NCBI RefSeq assembly: GCF_007678255.1
Contig: NZ_VEED01000028.1
Span: 1 to 46,912, forward strand
Direction: 5' to 3'
Source of the DNA: Bacillus sp. X1(2014)
GTDB taxonomy: Bacteria; Bacillota; Bacilli; Bacillales_B; DSM-18226
Length of the DNA stretch: 46,912 nt
Position 1 is the stretch's first letter; the number at the start of each line of letters is the position of its first letter. Under the pieces are notes generated by a model. The model saw only the letters and a program-made list of their open reading frames with translations, did not search any database and was not told the DNA's origin. The position numbers and the translations under genes are program-made. Positions 15,896 through 24,709 of the stretch are shown here, piece by piece.

Positions 15896-17185
15896 ATGAA
15901 AAATAATGTTTTGTTTGACACAAATAAAATCGACCGGGAATCACTCCCTTATTATTACGACTACGGCAAAATTGTTTCTACCATTCAAGAGAAACTTGTG
16001 AATGAGGTAGGGATTGACTTTCAGATGTATTCAGATGAAGATACCTCCAATGAAATTTGGGACATTCTTGAGGAAGATCTGAAAGAGGAATCGCCGGAAG
16101 TACAATTAATTTGCCATATTTATAAAGAAGGGGAAACCAAGACTATCTCATCTAACCATACCGATAAGGCGATGGAATTGATTATTAAACCACGGATTAT
16201 CAACGGTCTCTTTTATTATCCAAATTATCAGGTTGCGCTGGCAAAATTATTCATTTATCAAAGTGATGGGGAAATGACGCATGATTTTATTTTTGCCAAA
16301 AATGATGCTTGCTTAGTAGCCTTTTTGAAGTATGTTCTTAAAAGGAAAAGAGATTATATTAAAAACTATGTCACCGTTTTTACGGATACGGAAGATGGTG
16401 TGGAAACAGAGATTGATAGTATTACAACCTTGGTTAGAAGAGAGGATGTATTTTTAGAGGATACGTTAAAGCGTGAAATTTACCGCTCGATTGATGAATT
16501 TTTCTCAGAAAGCGGCCAGTTTTTCAAGACTTATGACATTCCCTACAAACGCGGAATCCTTCTCTACGGGAAGCCAGGTAATGGAAAGACCACTCTCGTG
16601 AAATCAATCGCTAGCAGCATTAATGCTCCGGTTGCTTATTGGCAGATTACTGAATTTACATCGAGTTATACGATTAAAGAAGTATTTACTTCGGTATTGA
16701 AGTTAACGCCATTGGTACTTGTGATCGAGGATATTGATTCCATGCCATCGAGTGTCCGGTCTGTCTTCTTGAATATCTTAGACGGCGCTACTTCGAAGGA
16801 AGGAATTTTCATCATTGGGACAACGAATTATCCTGAAAAAATAGATCCTGCACTCATGAACCGGTCTGGCCGGTTTGACCGAGCATATGAGATTCATGTA
16901 CCGACGAAGGAGCTTCGTCATCAGTATCTATTAAATAAGAATATTGCTCGGATTCTTTCAGAAGAAGAGATTCAGCAGGTTGTGGATTCAACGAAGGATT
17001 TCTCTTATGCGCAGCTTAATGAGTTGTATACATCGATTGCCCTTGAATGGCATTACGAACAACAAGTGGATGTGAAACGACTTTGTGCAGACTTAAAATC
17101 ACTGCAGCAAAAACAACAAAAACAAGAATGGGATCAAGCTCTTTCCTCAGCATCGATTGGGTTCTCAGGGTTTGGTGAGGATTAA
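15896..17185 (+). CDS. AAA-family ATPase (YjoB-like)
   Basis: A 429-residue protein: a family-specific N-terminal region (1-200), then one AAA module. Walker A 'GKPGNGKTT' is near residue 225, Walker B 'LVIEDIDSM' near 275, sensor 1 'IIGTTN', and arginine-finger region 'NRSGRFDRAY'. Its size and single AAA ring domain resemble B. subtilis YjoB, a chaperone-like AAA protein, and the Bcs1-like branch. No protease domain or membrane anchor is visible. TAAGGAG precedes the ATG. Function probably protein remodelling. Confidence 0.85.
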   Translation: MKNNVLFDTNKIDRESLPYYYDYGKIVSTIQEKLVNEVGIDFQMYSDEDTSNEIWDILEEDLKEESPEVQLICHIYKEGETKTISSNHTDKAMELIIKPRIINGLFYYPNYQVALAKLFIYQSDGEMTHDFIFAKNDACLVAFLKYVLKRKRDYIKNYVTVFTDTEDGVETEIDSITTLVRREDVFLEDTLKREIYRSIDEFFSESGQFFKTYDIPYKRGILLYGKPGNGKTTLVKSIASSINAPVAYWQITEFTSSYTIKEVFTSVLKLTPLVLVIEDIDSMPSSVRSVFLNILDGATSKEGIFIIGTTNYPEKIDPALMNRSGRFDRAYEIHVPTKELRHQYLLNKNIARILSEEEIQQVVDSTKDFSYAQLNELYTSIALEWHYEQQVDVKRLCADLKSLQQKQQKQEWDQALSSASIGFSGFGED

Positions 17186-17195
17186 AGATTAGCTG

Positions 17196-17226
17196 CCACA
17201 GTATTTGATACTGTGGTATTTTTTTT
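17196..17226 (+). terminator. Terminator of the GNAT/AAA unit
   Basis: CCACAGTAT pairs perfectly with ATACTGTGG across a 3-base loop, followed by a long T run. Confidence 0.92.
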
Positions 17227-17256
17227 GGGGGATTAGTTGAGAGGAAACCACTAGAA

Positions 17257-17466
17257 GTCTATGATTCCCGCAAGTGGAGAAAAATCAGTTCAAAAGTAAC
17301 CATAAGGGGGACTTTGGTTACCGCGGAAGAAGAAAAATAAGTTCAACGGTAACCTTAGAGGGTCTATGATGCCCGTGAAGGATGAAAAATTGCTTCAACG
17401 GTAACCAAAGAGGGTCTATGATGCCCGTGAAGAACAAAAAAATGCTTAAACGGTAACTAATCGCCC
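17257..17466. repeat. Four-unit tandem repeat, period 52-53 bp
   Basis: Units begin at 17257, 17309, 17362 and 17414. Units 3 and 4 share 'GTCTATGATGCCCGTGAAG' at their starts; all contain a CGGTAACC-like end (AGTAACC in unit 1, CGGTAACT in unit 4). Unit 2 begins differently and carries GGTTACC, which can pair with GGTAACC of units 2 and 3. No coding frame fits. It fills the gap between the AAA ATPase terminator and an MFS gene. Confidence 0.8.
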
Positions 17467-17598
17467 AACTAATACCCGTTTCACTATACAAATCTCCCCA
17501 GACTAACCTCCACCAAAAATGATTTGTATGATAAGCTAAGATGGTATTCATTTTTCTTATAAATAAAGATACCTAAATAATGAAGGGATAAATAATCC

Positions 17599-18978
17599 AT
17601 GTCAGAAGCTAAACCATTTTCTCCAGTGAGTCATCCTAAATTAATTATTGTTGCTGTCGCATTAGGAGTCATTTTAAACCCATTAAACACTACAATGATC
17701 ACAGTTGCTCTGCCCGACATACAAAATGAATTTCATCTAACTTCAAAAGATATCTCCTGGTTAGTAGCTTCCTATTTTATGATTAGTGCTCTATGTTTAC
17801 CTCTTATTGGTAAACTTAGTGATTACTATGGCAGGAAAAAAATCTTTGTTTTCGGACTTGTACTTGTTGCGATTGCTTCCTTTTTTGCCCCATTATCGAA
17901 AAATATGATTTTCTTACTAGCAATGAGAGGGATCCAAGCACTGGGGACATCTGCACTTTATCCTGCAGGAATAGGAATTATTCGTACAACTATTGAAAAA
18001 AATCAAAATCGTGTAATTGGTACATTAGCAGTGTTTGCTTCCACTTCAGCAGCTTTTGGGCCTACGATCAGTGGATTACTAATACAGTACGGAGGCTGGC
18101 CTGTTATTTTTTATGTTAATTTTCCCGTGATCCTTCTGTCAGCCTTATTAGCACTAAAATATATTCCCACTGATATAAAAAACACGTCACAATCCTTCAA
18201 GTGGGACGTGATCGGGATTCTAACCTTTGGTTTATCCCTAGCTTCTTGGATGTTCTTTTTGCAATCCATCGAAAATGGATTTAGTCTTTTAAAATTCATC
18301 CCTGCATTATTACTGACCAGTTTCTTTTATTTTTACGAAAAAAATAGTTCAGAACCATTTATCAACGTGAATTATTTAACGAAAAATCTCAACGTTTCTA
18401 TTATTTATCTACAATATATTTTAGTCACGGTAGTATTTTTTGCGATGCTAATCTCCATGCCATCTTATTTACAAAAAGTTGTCATGCTTGACTCAAAAGC
18501 AGCAGGCATGATGATGTTGTCAATTTCTATCTTCGCGATGCTCATGACACCTATAGCTACCCGTTGGACGGAAAAGCGCGGATATCGGATACCTTTACTA
18601 TTTGGAGGAAATATGGGGATTCTGGGGATTGCGTTATTAATTTATACAAATCATTCATCGCCGCTAGTCTATTTATTTATCATTTTAGCAATTATAGGAA
18701 TCGGGAATGGAGCGGTAACCATCGGGTTACAAAATCTTTTGTATACAATCGTAGCTAAGTCGCAAAGTGGAATTGCTTCTGGTTTACTGATGACATCAAG
18801 ATTCATGGGCAATATTCTCGCTTCTAGTTTGTATGCTGTTGCATTTGCAGCGGGTATAAATGATCACAGTAAAACAGTGATGACCGTAGTTTTACTATTC
18901 GTAACAATAATCTTGATCCCAGGAATGTTTTACATCACTAGTAAGAAAGCACAGTCAGAAACAGATGGTACTTTATAA
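17599..18978 (+). CDS. MFS drug:proton antiporter, DHA2-like (14 segments)
   Basis: A 459-residue facilitator of the DHA2/EmrB-QacA type. 'LNTTMITVALPDIQNEF' in segment 1 is the family motif D1, and 'GKLSDYYGRKKIF' is motif A between segments 2 and 3. 'RGIQALGTSALYPAGIGII' resembles motif B. Total hydrophobic length fits 13-14 segments. Likely exports lipophilic cations or drugs; the actual substrate is unknown. The start ATG has only a weak site (GAAGGGATA), and upstream DNA is the tandem repeat, so no promoter is obvious. Confidence 0.88.
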   Translation: MSEAKPFSPVSHPKLIIVAVALGVILNPLNTTMITVALPDIQNEFHLTSKDISWLVASYFMISALCLPLIGKLSDYYGRKKIFVFGLVLVAIASFFAPLSKNMIFLLAMRGIQALGTSALYPAGIGIIRTTIEKNQNRVIGTLAVFASTSAAFGPTISGLLIQYGGWPVIFYVNFPVILLSALLALKYIPTDIKNTSQSFKWDVIGILTFGLSLASWMFFLQSIENGFSLLKFIPALLLTSFFYFYEKNSSEPFINVNYLTKNLNVSIIYLQYILVTVVFFAMLISMPSYLQKVVMLDSKAAGMMMLSISIFAMLMTPIATRWTEKRGYRIPLLFGGNMGILGIALLIYTNHSSPLVYLFIILAIIGIGNGAVTIGLQNLLYTIVAKSQSGIASGLLMTSRFMGNILASSLYAVAFAAGINDHSKTVMTVVLLFVTIILIPGMFYITSKKAQSETDGTL

Positions 18979-18998
18979 CCTTTAAAGAACAATAACAC

Positions 18999-19043
18999 AA
19001 AGAGCCATTTCTACTCATCTTCCAGGTAGAATGGCTCTTTGTA
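18999..19043 (+). terminator. Terminator after DHA2 transporter
   Basis: AAAGAGCCATT and CTAC pair with GTAG and AATGGCTCTTT around an 11-base loop. The stem is 15 bp with one bulge; TTTG follows. Confidence 0.8.
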
Positions 19044-19210
19044 TTATGTAGACTTTAAAATGTTTTCCGGCTTTCCATTTTTAGATTATTTGAATTCTCT
19101 AAATTCAAGATAAAATATATCTATTACTCTTGTTATTTTTCTGAAAATTACATATAATTAACTTTACCAACTATTGCCAACGTGTATACTCGCATTACTA
19201 TTTCTCTTGA

Positions 19211-19243
19211 TAAAATAAAAGGAGTGCCCCATTTGGGACACTC
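19211..19243 (-). terminator. Terminator of the phaRBC operon
   Basis: GAGTG-CCCA pairs with TGGG-CACTC with one internal mismatch. The flanking AAAATAAAA reads as a T tract leftward, just after the phaC stop. Confidence 0.7.
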
Positions 19244-19256
19244 ATTTAAAATGGGA

Positions 19257-20336
19257 CTAGTTAGATCTTTCCTCTAACCAATCTGCAATGGTTGGATAAG
19301 TTATTTTTGTGGCTTGGCTGCCGTAAGTAATCGAAGTATGACCAACAGGTAATACCTTAAATTGTTTATCCTCACTTGAAACTACATCCATCAATGCTTC
19401 AACTTGATGGGGTGGGGCAATTAGGTCGTTTTTACCAGCTAGGTTTAGGATATTGGCCTTGATATTTTCAAGTTTAACCTTTTTACCTCGAATAACCATT
19501 TCACCTTTAATCAGTTTATTATTTTGGTAGAAGTCTCTAATCCATTGACGGTAGGCTTCACCAGGGAATAAAATTCCATCGTTTAACCATCTGCGGAGAA
19601 GTTTAAAGCTCTTAATAAACTTCTCATTATCAGCACGCTCTACGAGACTAATTAATGGTCCAAAGTTGGTTCCCATTGGATTGATCATTTTGTTTCCAAA
19701 GTCAATCATTTCTGGTGGAATAACACCAAGGGTTTCTACCACTTTATTAATATCGAAATAGCGCTCATCCAGCATCGGACCATAGGAGCCGCTATTTTCA
19801 AAACTAAACGGACTAGTCATAAAGACAAGGTTGCGAATTGGTAATTCAGGGTGTAGTGCCGCAAATGCAGACGTGATCGTTCCACCCATGCAATATCCAA
19901 GGATTGAAACTTCCTCAGCATTAGAACGTCTCAATACCTTGCGAACAGCACGTGGTATATAGTCCATAATGTAATCATCAAGTTTCATATTTCTATCTTC
20001 ATAACCTGGTGTACCCCAGTCAAGTAGATACACATCAAACCCGCGTTCAACTAAATATTCTATTAAACTGCCACCTTTTGTTAGATCCAATATATATGGC
20101 TTATTAATTAGTGCATAAACTAAAAGAAGGGGAGTTTTATGTTTTTTTGGTTGATCAGAAATATACCGGTAGAGTTTTGTTTTATTTCTAGTCCAAACCA
20201 CTTCTTTCGGTGTAGGTGCTACTTCCGGTTCGGCATCGGTCGTTAACACTTGAGTTGCCCTGTAAACACGTTGATACATCTCTTGATACTTTTCAGGTGC
20301 AAATTCAAGCACACCATTCCATTCTTTTGGCATCAA
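19257..20336 (-). CDS. phaC: Class IV poly(R)-hydroxyalkanoate synthase, PhaC
   Basis: The catalytic subunit of the PhaRC polymerase, about 360 residues as expected for class IV. The lipase-like box 'ILGYCMGG' holds the catalytic cysteine. The partner aspartate is in 'LAGKNDLIAP' and the histidine in 'PVGHTSITYG'. It polymerises (R)-3-hydroxyacyl-CoA at the granule surface and needs PhaR. The TTG at 20336 and ATG at 20333 lie 18-21 bases from the only ribosome site (AAGGAG, 20355-20360). An in-frame ATT at 20345-20343 is 9 bases from it and gives the usual N-terminal length. Last gene of phaR-phaB-phaC. Confidence 0.95.
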   Translation of the reverse strand: MMPKEWNGVLEFAPEKYQEMYQRVYRATQVLTTDAEPEVAPTPKEVVWTRNKTKLYRYISDQPKKHKTPLLLVYALINKPYILDLTKGGSLIEYLVERGFDVYLLDWGTPGYEDRNMKLDDYIMDYIPRAVRKVLRRSNAEEVSILGYCMGGTITSAFAALHPELPIRNLVFMTSPFSFENSGSYGPMLDERYFDINKVVETLGVIPPEMIDFGNKMINPMGTNFGPLISLVERADNEKFIKSFKLLRRWLNDGILFPGEAYRQWIRDFYQNNKLIKGEMVIRGKKVKLENIKANILNLAGKNDLIAPPHQVEALMDVVSSEDKQFKVLPVGHTSITYGSQATKITYPTIADWLEERSN

Positions 20337-20413
20337 AACGTTAATGACTGTTCACTCCTTACATGATTTATTTTCTCTCTTAATATATAAAGAAAGTCGG
20401 ACATTCATGACAC

Positions 20414-21157
20414 TTACATGTAAAGTCCACCGTTAATATTTAATTGCTGACCAGTGATATAGTCACCATCTTTACATAAGAAAACAACACCACGAGCAAT
20501 TTCTTCTGGTTTGCCTAAACGTTTTTGCGGAACTTTTTCAACGATTCCTGCAAGAACTTTTTCTGGAATGGCTTGAACCATCTCAGTACCAATAAATCCA
20601 GGGCAAATTGCATTAACTGTTACATTACTTTTAGCAAGTTCAAGAGCAAGTGATTTAGTATATCCAATCAGTCCTGCTTTTGCTGCAGCATAGTTGGTTT
20701 GTCCAAATCCGCCTGCTTGCCCAATAATTGACGAAATGTTAATAATACGACCTGCATCTGATTCAAGAAGATAAGGTAAAGCCGCAGATGTATTATTGTA
20801 AACACTGTTTAAATTTACATCAATTACTTTTCTCCAATCTTCTTCGTTCAATTTTTTGAATGTGCTGTCTCTTGTAATTCCTGCATTATTAACTAGGATA
20901 TCTAATTTGCCGTAATGGTTGATCGTTTCTTGTACAAGGTATGCTGCTTCATTACTTTCTGAAACATCTGCTTGAACAGCGTAAGCTTCTCCACCAAACT
21001 CATTAATTTCTGCGACTACTTTATCTGCTAGTTCTTTACGGATATTATAGTTAATAACAACTTTCGCGCCATTCTTAGCTAGTTCTAATGCAATCGAAGC
21101 ACCGATACCTCTGCTGCCGCCTGTTACAATCGCTACTTTGCCTTTTAATTCTGTCAT
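20414..21157 (-). CDS. phaB: Acetoacetyl-CoA reductase, PhaB
   Basis: A 247-residue short-chain dehydrogenase that makes (R)-3-hydroxybutyryl-CoA with NADPH. The cofactor motif is 'VTGGSRGIGASIA', with 'NNAG' at the fourth strand. The catalytic Ser is in 'NISSIIGQAGGFGQ' and the YxxxK in 'NYAAAKAG'. The ending 'CKDGDYITGQQLNINGGLYM' is nearly that of Bacillus PhaB. ATG at 21157 (reading MTELKG) has GGGGTG 7 bases upstream and is preferred to an upstream frame extension. It lies between phaR and phaC. Confidence 0.93.
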   Translation of the reverse strand: MTELKGKVAIVTGGSRGIGASIALELAKNGAKVVINYNIRKELADKVVAEINEFGGEAYAVQADVSESNEAAYLVQETINHYGKLDILVNNAGITRDSTFKKLNEEDWRKVIDVNLNSVYNNTSAALPYLLESDAGRIINISSIIGQAGGFGQTNYAAAKAGLIGYTKSLALELAKSNVTVNAICPGFIGTEMVQAIPEKVLAGIVEKVPQKRLGKPEEIARGVVFLCKDGDYITGQQLNINGGLYM

Positions 21158-21246
21158 TTTTATGCACCCCATCTATAGTAGTTGTTTTAATAATTCTGCT
21201 AGTTTAATACATTACTTTGTATTACATGCTATTATGTAATCCGTTT

Positions 21247-21729
21247 TTATTTCTTTTCTTTTTGTGAATTTAACAATGTAAGGATTTGATTCAATTTATT
21301 ATCCAAATTCTTCACATCTTTTTTTACATTCGACAATTCTGACTTAAATGACACTTGATCTTCAGTATTGTCTAATTTTTCTTCCAATCTTTCTTCAATA
21401 TCGTCAACTTTTGCATCTACATTAACAATTAACGACGAAAGGTTAGCAATGTCTTTTGTAGATGGTACATTCATGAATTCTAAGTATTTTAACGTAGATT
21501 CATCGATCATTTTTTTTAATTGAAGATTCATCTCCAACAACTGTCCCATCCCTTGAGAAGGGTAGTCATTGCCGAATTTTTCATCAAATAATTTACTTGA
21601 TTGGGAATAAAAATCTTTCCACATATCATAAAAATTAAAGTCTTCCGTACCCAATTTTCCATCAAATAATTTACTAGATTGGGAATAAAAATCCTTCCAC
21701 ATATCATAAAAATTAAAATCTTGGTTCAT
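21247..21729 (-). CDS. phaR: PHA synthase subunit PhaR, with N-terminal duplication
   Basis: The 160-residue non-catalytic subunit of the class IV synthase. 'YLEFMNVPSTKDIANLSSLIVNVDAKVDDIEERLEEK' matches the PhaR core, ending in a coiled coil (about 100-155). Residues 4-29 and 30-55 are near-identical tandem copies: the first 20 residues of each copy match exactly, and the last six differ. PhaR stabilises and activates PhaC. GAGGAGG lies 9 bases before the ATG. It heads the leftward operon and is divergent from a second reductase. It is shorter than B. megaterium PhaR (about 200 residues) despite the duplication. Confidence 0.9.
   Translation of the reverse strand: MNQDFNFYDMWKDFYSQSSKLFDGKLGTEDFNFYDMWKDFYSQSSKLFDEKFGNDYPSQGMGQLLEMNLQLKKMIDESTLKYLEFMNVPSTKDIANLSSLIVNVDAKVDDIEERLEEKLDNTEDQVSFKSELSNVKKDVKNLDNKLNQILTLLNSQKEKK
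21565..21720 (-). repeat. 78-bp in-frame tandem duplication within phaR
   Basis: Copies occupy 21643-21720 and 21565-21642. They differ at only a few bases and encode the same 20-residue stretch beginning 'DFNFYDMWKDFY'. Confidence 0.9.
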
Positions 21730-22051
21730 TTCTTATTTCCTCCTCGATTACTTTTTGTTGACGTATTCATCATACTAACTTGTTTGAAATATTTAAAGGT
21801 GAAAGTTTAAAAATTCACAAAATACATTTCATCATTTTTTGACAAAATTCTCACTTTTTCCACAAAATCCAATATGAAACTTCAATGTGATAAATTCAGA
21901 GAACCTAGCATATGATGGGTTAAAATGGTAATAATGGATTTTGTATCCGGTATCATTGATTGTTTGTTGTTAATTACTTTACCAATTTGCCTAGGGATGA
22001 TGAACATGTGCAGCTGTTTTGTTCAAAAATGCTTAATATGAGGTGATATTA
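21730..22051. other. Divergent pha intergenic region
   Basis: 322 AT-rich bases between phaR and the rightward reductase. It must hold both promoters. A TTGACA is at 21839-21844 on the + strand without a good -10 at 17 bases. On the - strand a TATGAT lies at 21769-21774 without a clear -35. No inverted repeat stands out as an operator and no small gene is visible. Confidence 0.4.
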
Positions 22052-22786
22052 TTGGTATTTAGTGAAAAGGTTGTGTTAATAACTGGTGGAGCACAGGGGA
22101 TAGGAAAAGAAACGGCTAAACAATTCCTCCAAGAGGGTGCAAATGTTGTAATATGTGATTATGACGAATCCGCTGGTAAAATGACCTTAGAAGAATTGAA
22201 TAGTGAAAAAGTAGAGTTTTTTCAGGTGGATGTAACCGACAGTACCAAGATAGAAGAGATGGTTCGCTCAACGGTAGATAAGCATAGCCGAATTGATATA
22301 TTAATTAACAATGCCGGAATTACACTTGATGGATTTTTAACAAAAATGCAGGAATCTGATTGGGAGAAGGTCATTTCGGTAAACCTTTCTGGTGTTTTTA
22401 AATGCACAAAAGCTGTAGCCCCAATCATGTTAAAACAGGGGTCGGGTGTTATTCTTAATGCCTCTTCCGTTGTTGGCTTATACGGAAATATTGGCCAAAC
22501 AAATTATGCAGCTACTAAAGCTGGCGTGATCGGGCTGACCAAAAGCTGGGCCAAAGAATTTGGTCCAAAAGGGATCAGGGTCAATGCAGTCGCACCAGGT
22601 TTCATTGAAACAGGCATGACTGCAGCGGTTCCGGATAAAGTACTTCAGTTTATGAAGGAAAAGACACCGCTTAGGAAGCTGGGAAAACCGGAAGATATTG
22701 CTGCGGCGTACTTATTTTTGGCTTCTGATAAAGCCAATTATATAAACGGGACGATCTTAAGTGTCGATGGAGGCTTAGTGATTTAA
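22052..22786 (+). CDS. Short-chain dehydrogenase, FabG/PhaB-like reductase
   Basis: A 244-residue SDR: 'LITGGAQGIGKETA' cofactor motif, 'NNAGIT', catalytic Ser in 'LNASSVVGLYGNIGQ', YxxxK in 'NYAATKAG', and 'INGTILSVDGGLVI' at the end. It is a paralogue of the PhaB at 20414-21157, but clearly diverged. TTG at 22052 is chosen because GAGGTG lies 6 bases upstream; a GTG at 22043 overlaps that site. It is divergent from phaR, and a thiolase follows 371 bp on. It may be a second acetoacetyl-CoA or 3-ketoacyl reductase feeding PHA, or a FabG-like enzyme. Confidence 0.88.
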   Translation: MVFSEKVVLITGGAQGIGKETAKQFLQEGANVVICDYDESAGKMTLEELNSEKVEFFQVDVTDSTKIEEMVRSTVDKHSRIDILINNAGITLDGFLTKMQESDWEKVISVNLSGVFKCTKAVAPIMLKQGSGVILNASSVVGLYGNIGQTNYAATKAGVIGLTKSWAKEFGPKGIRVNAVAPGFIETGMTAAVPDKVLQFMKEKTPLRKLGKPEDIAAAYLFLASDKANYINGTILSVDGGLVI

Positions 22787-22804
22787 GCAGGAAAGCTATT
22801 GCTA

Positions 22805-22836
22805 AGGGAGGGAATCACAATTCTCTCTCTTTTTTG
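22805..22836 (+). terminator. Terminator after the second reductase
   Basis: GGGAGGGAA pairs with TTCTCTCTC (three G-U pairs) across a 5-base loop, followed by T6. Confidence 0.7.
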
Positions 22837-23157
22837 TTGTAATTATTTTCAATAAATAATATTTAAAAAAAATTATATAAAATACTTTTCTACAAAATCC
22901 GTCATTTTTAAATATATTTCAACATGAATACCCTTACACTAATATTTTTCATTTTTTTTAATGAATGTGATATTCTTCGTTGCCATTAATGCATTTTTAA
23001 AAATGTTTAATTGATTTCTGAACAATGAAGAGTGAAATTAATAAAAAAATAACTCTGAATTTGTCGAATAGTTTGTCACAAAAAGTACGGTCAAATGTAG
23101 TAAAATTTGTGAGGAATTATTATTCGAATACATAAATTAGCTTTGGAGGAGATCAGA
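22837..23157. other. Long AT-rich leader upstream of the thiolase gene
   Basis: About 320 very AT-rich bases. A possible -35 (TTGTCA, 23073-23078) lies upstream of TAGTAA/TAAAAT, but the spacing is 19 or 22 bases, so the promoter is uncertain. No coding frame or conserved RNA structure is recognised. GGAGGA at 23145-23150 is the ribosome site of the thiolase. Confidence 0.4.
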
Positions 23158-24348
23158 ATGTCAGTAAATGAAGTTGTCATCGTAAGTGCCGTCAGAACAG
23201 CAATTGGTAGTTTCCTAGGAAGTTTAGAAAAAGTATCAGCTACTCAGTTAGGTACAACTGTAATTAAAGCAGCAATTGAAAAAGCTGGTATTACTCCAAA
23301 TGATGTGGATGAAGTTATAATGGGGAATGTTCTACAAGCAGGAGCTGGCCAAAATCCAGCAAGACAAGCTTCCCTAGCTGCAGGTATTCCTCAAGAATCA
23401 CCAGCTATGACAATTAATAAGGTCTGTGGATCAGGCTTGAAAGCTGTTCACTTAGCAACACAAGCCATTCTTGCTGGGGAGTCTGAAATTGTTGTAGCAG
23501 GTGGAATGGAGAGCATGAGTCAAGCTCCGTACCTGTTAAAAGGCGGACGCAACGGATTCAAAATGGGCGATCAGAAAATGTTAGACAGCATGATTCAAGA
23601 CGGTTTATGGTGTGCAGAAAATGACTATCATATGGGAATCACAGCTGAAAATCTTGCGGAAAAATATGAAATCTCACGTGCAGAACAGGATGAATTTGCT
23701 GCATGGAGTCAGCAAAAGGCTCAAGCAGCAATTGAATCAAATCGTTTTGCTGATGAAATTGTCCCTGTAGAAGTACCTGGCCGTAAAGGACAAGTGACAT
23801 TATTCAGCCAAGATGAGTTCCCTCGTTTTGGAACAACAGCAGAAGGTTTAGGTAAACTTCGTCCGGCATTTAAAAAGGATGGAACCGTTACGGCTGCGAA
23901 TGCTTCAGGCATTAACGACGGTGCTGCAGCATTTGTTGTGATGAGCCGTAAAAAGGCAGAGGAATTAGGAGTTACTCCACTTGTAACAATTAAAGCCAAT
24001 GCTTCAGCTGGGGTAGACCCAAGTATTATGGGAATCGGTCCTGTTCCAGCAGTGAAAAAAGCGCTTAATTCAGCGTCTTTATCCTTAGAAGACATTGACT
24101 TAATTGAAGCAAATGAGGCATTTGCTGCTCAATCGATTGCCGTGGATCGCGAGCTTCATTTTAGTAAAGAAAAACTAAATGTAAATGGCGGTGCCATTGC
24201 ACTTGGCCACCCAATCGGTGCAAGTGGAGCAAGAATTTTGGTGTCTTTAATTCATGAAATGAAGAAAAGAGAAAACCAATATGGTTTAGCTACATTATGT
24301 GTCGGTGGTGGACAAGGCGTAGCAACAATCATCGAAAATATTAAGTAA
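23158..24348 (+). CDS. phaA: Acetyl-CoA C-acetyltransferase (thiolase)
   Basis: A 396-residue biosynthetic-type thiolase, full length. The nucleophile C90 is in '[12 protein letters not shown]', the His in '[14 protein letters not shown]', and the second Cys in '[11 protein letters not shown]'. It condenses two acetyl-CoA to acetoacetyl-CoA, the first step of PHB synthesis. ATG 23158 has GGAGGA 7 bases upstream; an upstream TTG overlaps that site. Its place beside phaRBC supports the phaA role, although Bacillus thiolases also serve fatty-acid and mevalonate pathways. Confidence 0.88.
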   Translation: MSVNEVVIVSAVRTAIGSFLGSLEKVSATQLGTTVIKAAIEKAGITPNDVDEVIMGNVLQAGAGQNPARQASLAAGIPQESPAMTINKVCGSGLKAVHLATQAILAGESEIVVAGGMESMSQAPYLLKGGRNGFKMGDQKMLDSMIQDGLWCAENDYHMGITAENLAEKYEISRAEQDEFAAWSQQKAQAAIESNRFADEIVPVEVPGRKGQVTLFSQDEFPRFGTTAEGLGKLRPAFKKDGTVTAANASGINDGAAAFVVMSRKKAEELGVTPLVTIKANASAGVDPSIMGIGPVPAVKKALNSASLSLEDIDLIEANEAFAAQSIAVDRELHFSKEKLNVNGGAIALGHPIGASGARILVSLIHEMKKRENQYGLATLCVGGGQGVATIIENIK

Positions 24349-24357
24349 GAAGAATAG

Positions 24358-24387
24358 AAATGGCTTGGAGATTTCTCCAAGCCATTT
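24358..24387. terminator. Bidirectional terminator after the thiolase
   Basis: A perfect 14-bp stem (AAATGGCTTGGAGA with its complement) and a 2-base loop, with A's before and T's after. It serves the thiolase and the convergent small gene. Confidence 0.88.
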
Positions 24388-24400
24388 TACTATATGCAAA

Positions 24401-24709
24401 CTATCTTTCTACTTCAATGTGCTGAAAGCCGTTAGGAGTTGCATAGACTTCATACCATTTGTAGGTTGGTGTTTTGAACCACTCATACTGCGCCAAATAA
24501 ACCAAATATCTTAGATTGCCATCGGCATCATGAATTGTTTTGAATATTTTTACAGGACCCAGTCCATATAAATATCCATCCATTCCGTCGCGGACAGCAT
24601 TTTTTTCTGCTTCTTTCTTTTCCTTATTTAATCTCATCAGCCCATCAACAAAGATTCTTAACAACACTAAGGTAATAGCAATTAAGCCGAAAATCAATAA
24701 ATTGAACAA
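24401..24709 (-). CDS. Small single-pass membrane protein, unknown function
   Basis: A 102-residue protein with one N-terminal hydrophobic segment (residues 3-22, 'NLLIFGLIAITLVLLRIFV') and a charged segment at 27-42. The C-terminal globular part is rich in Tyr and Trp ('YLVYLAQYEWFKTPTYKWYEV'). TTG start with GGAGGG about 8 bases upstream. I do not recognise a family. The C-terminal part probably lies in the cytoplasm if the N-terminus is outside. Confidence 0.7.
   Translation of the reverse strand: MFNLLIFGLIAITLVLLRIFVDGLMRLNKEKKEAEKNAVRDGMDGYLYGLGPVKIFKTIHDADGNLRYLVYLAQYEWFKTPTYKWYEVYATPNGFQHIEVER

Noticed and set aside
17257..17466. CRISPR array
   Set aside because: Units of 52-53 bp are adjacent and similar along their whole length, with no unique spacers and no cas genes in the window.
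23721..24095. 124-residue open frame opposite the thiolase
   Set aside because: Antisense shadow of a full-length thiolase with its catalytic residues.
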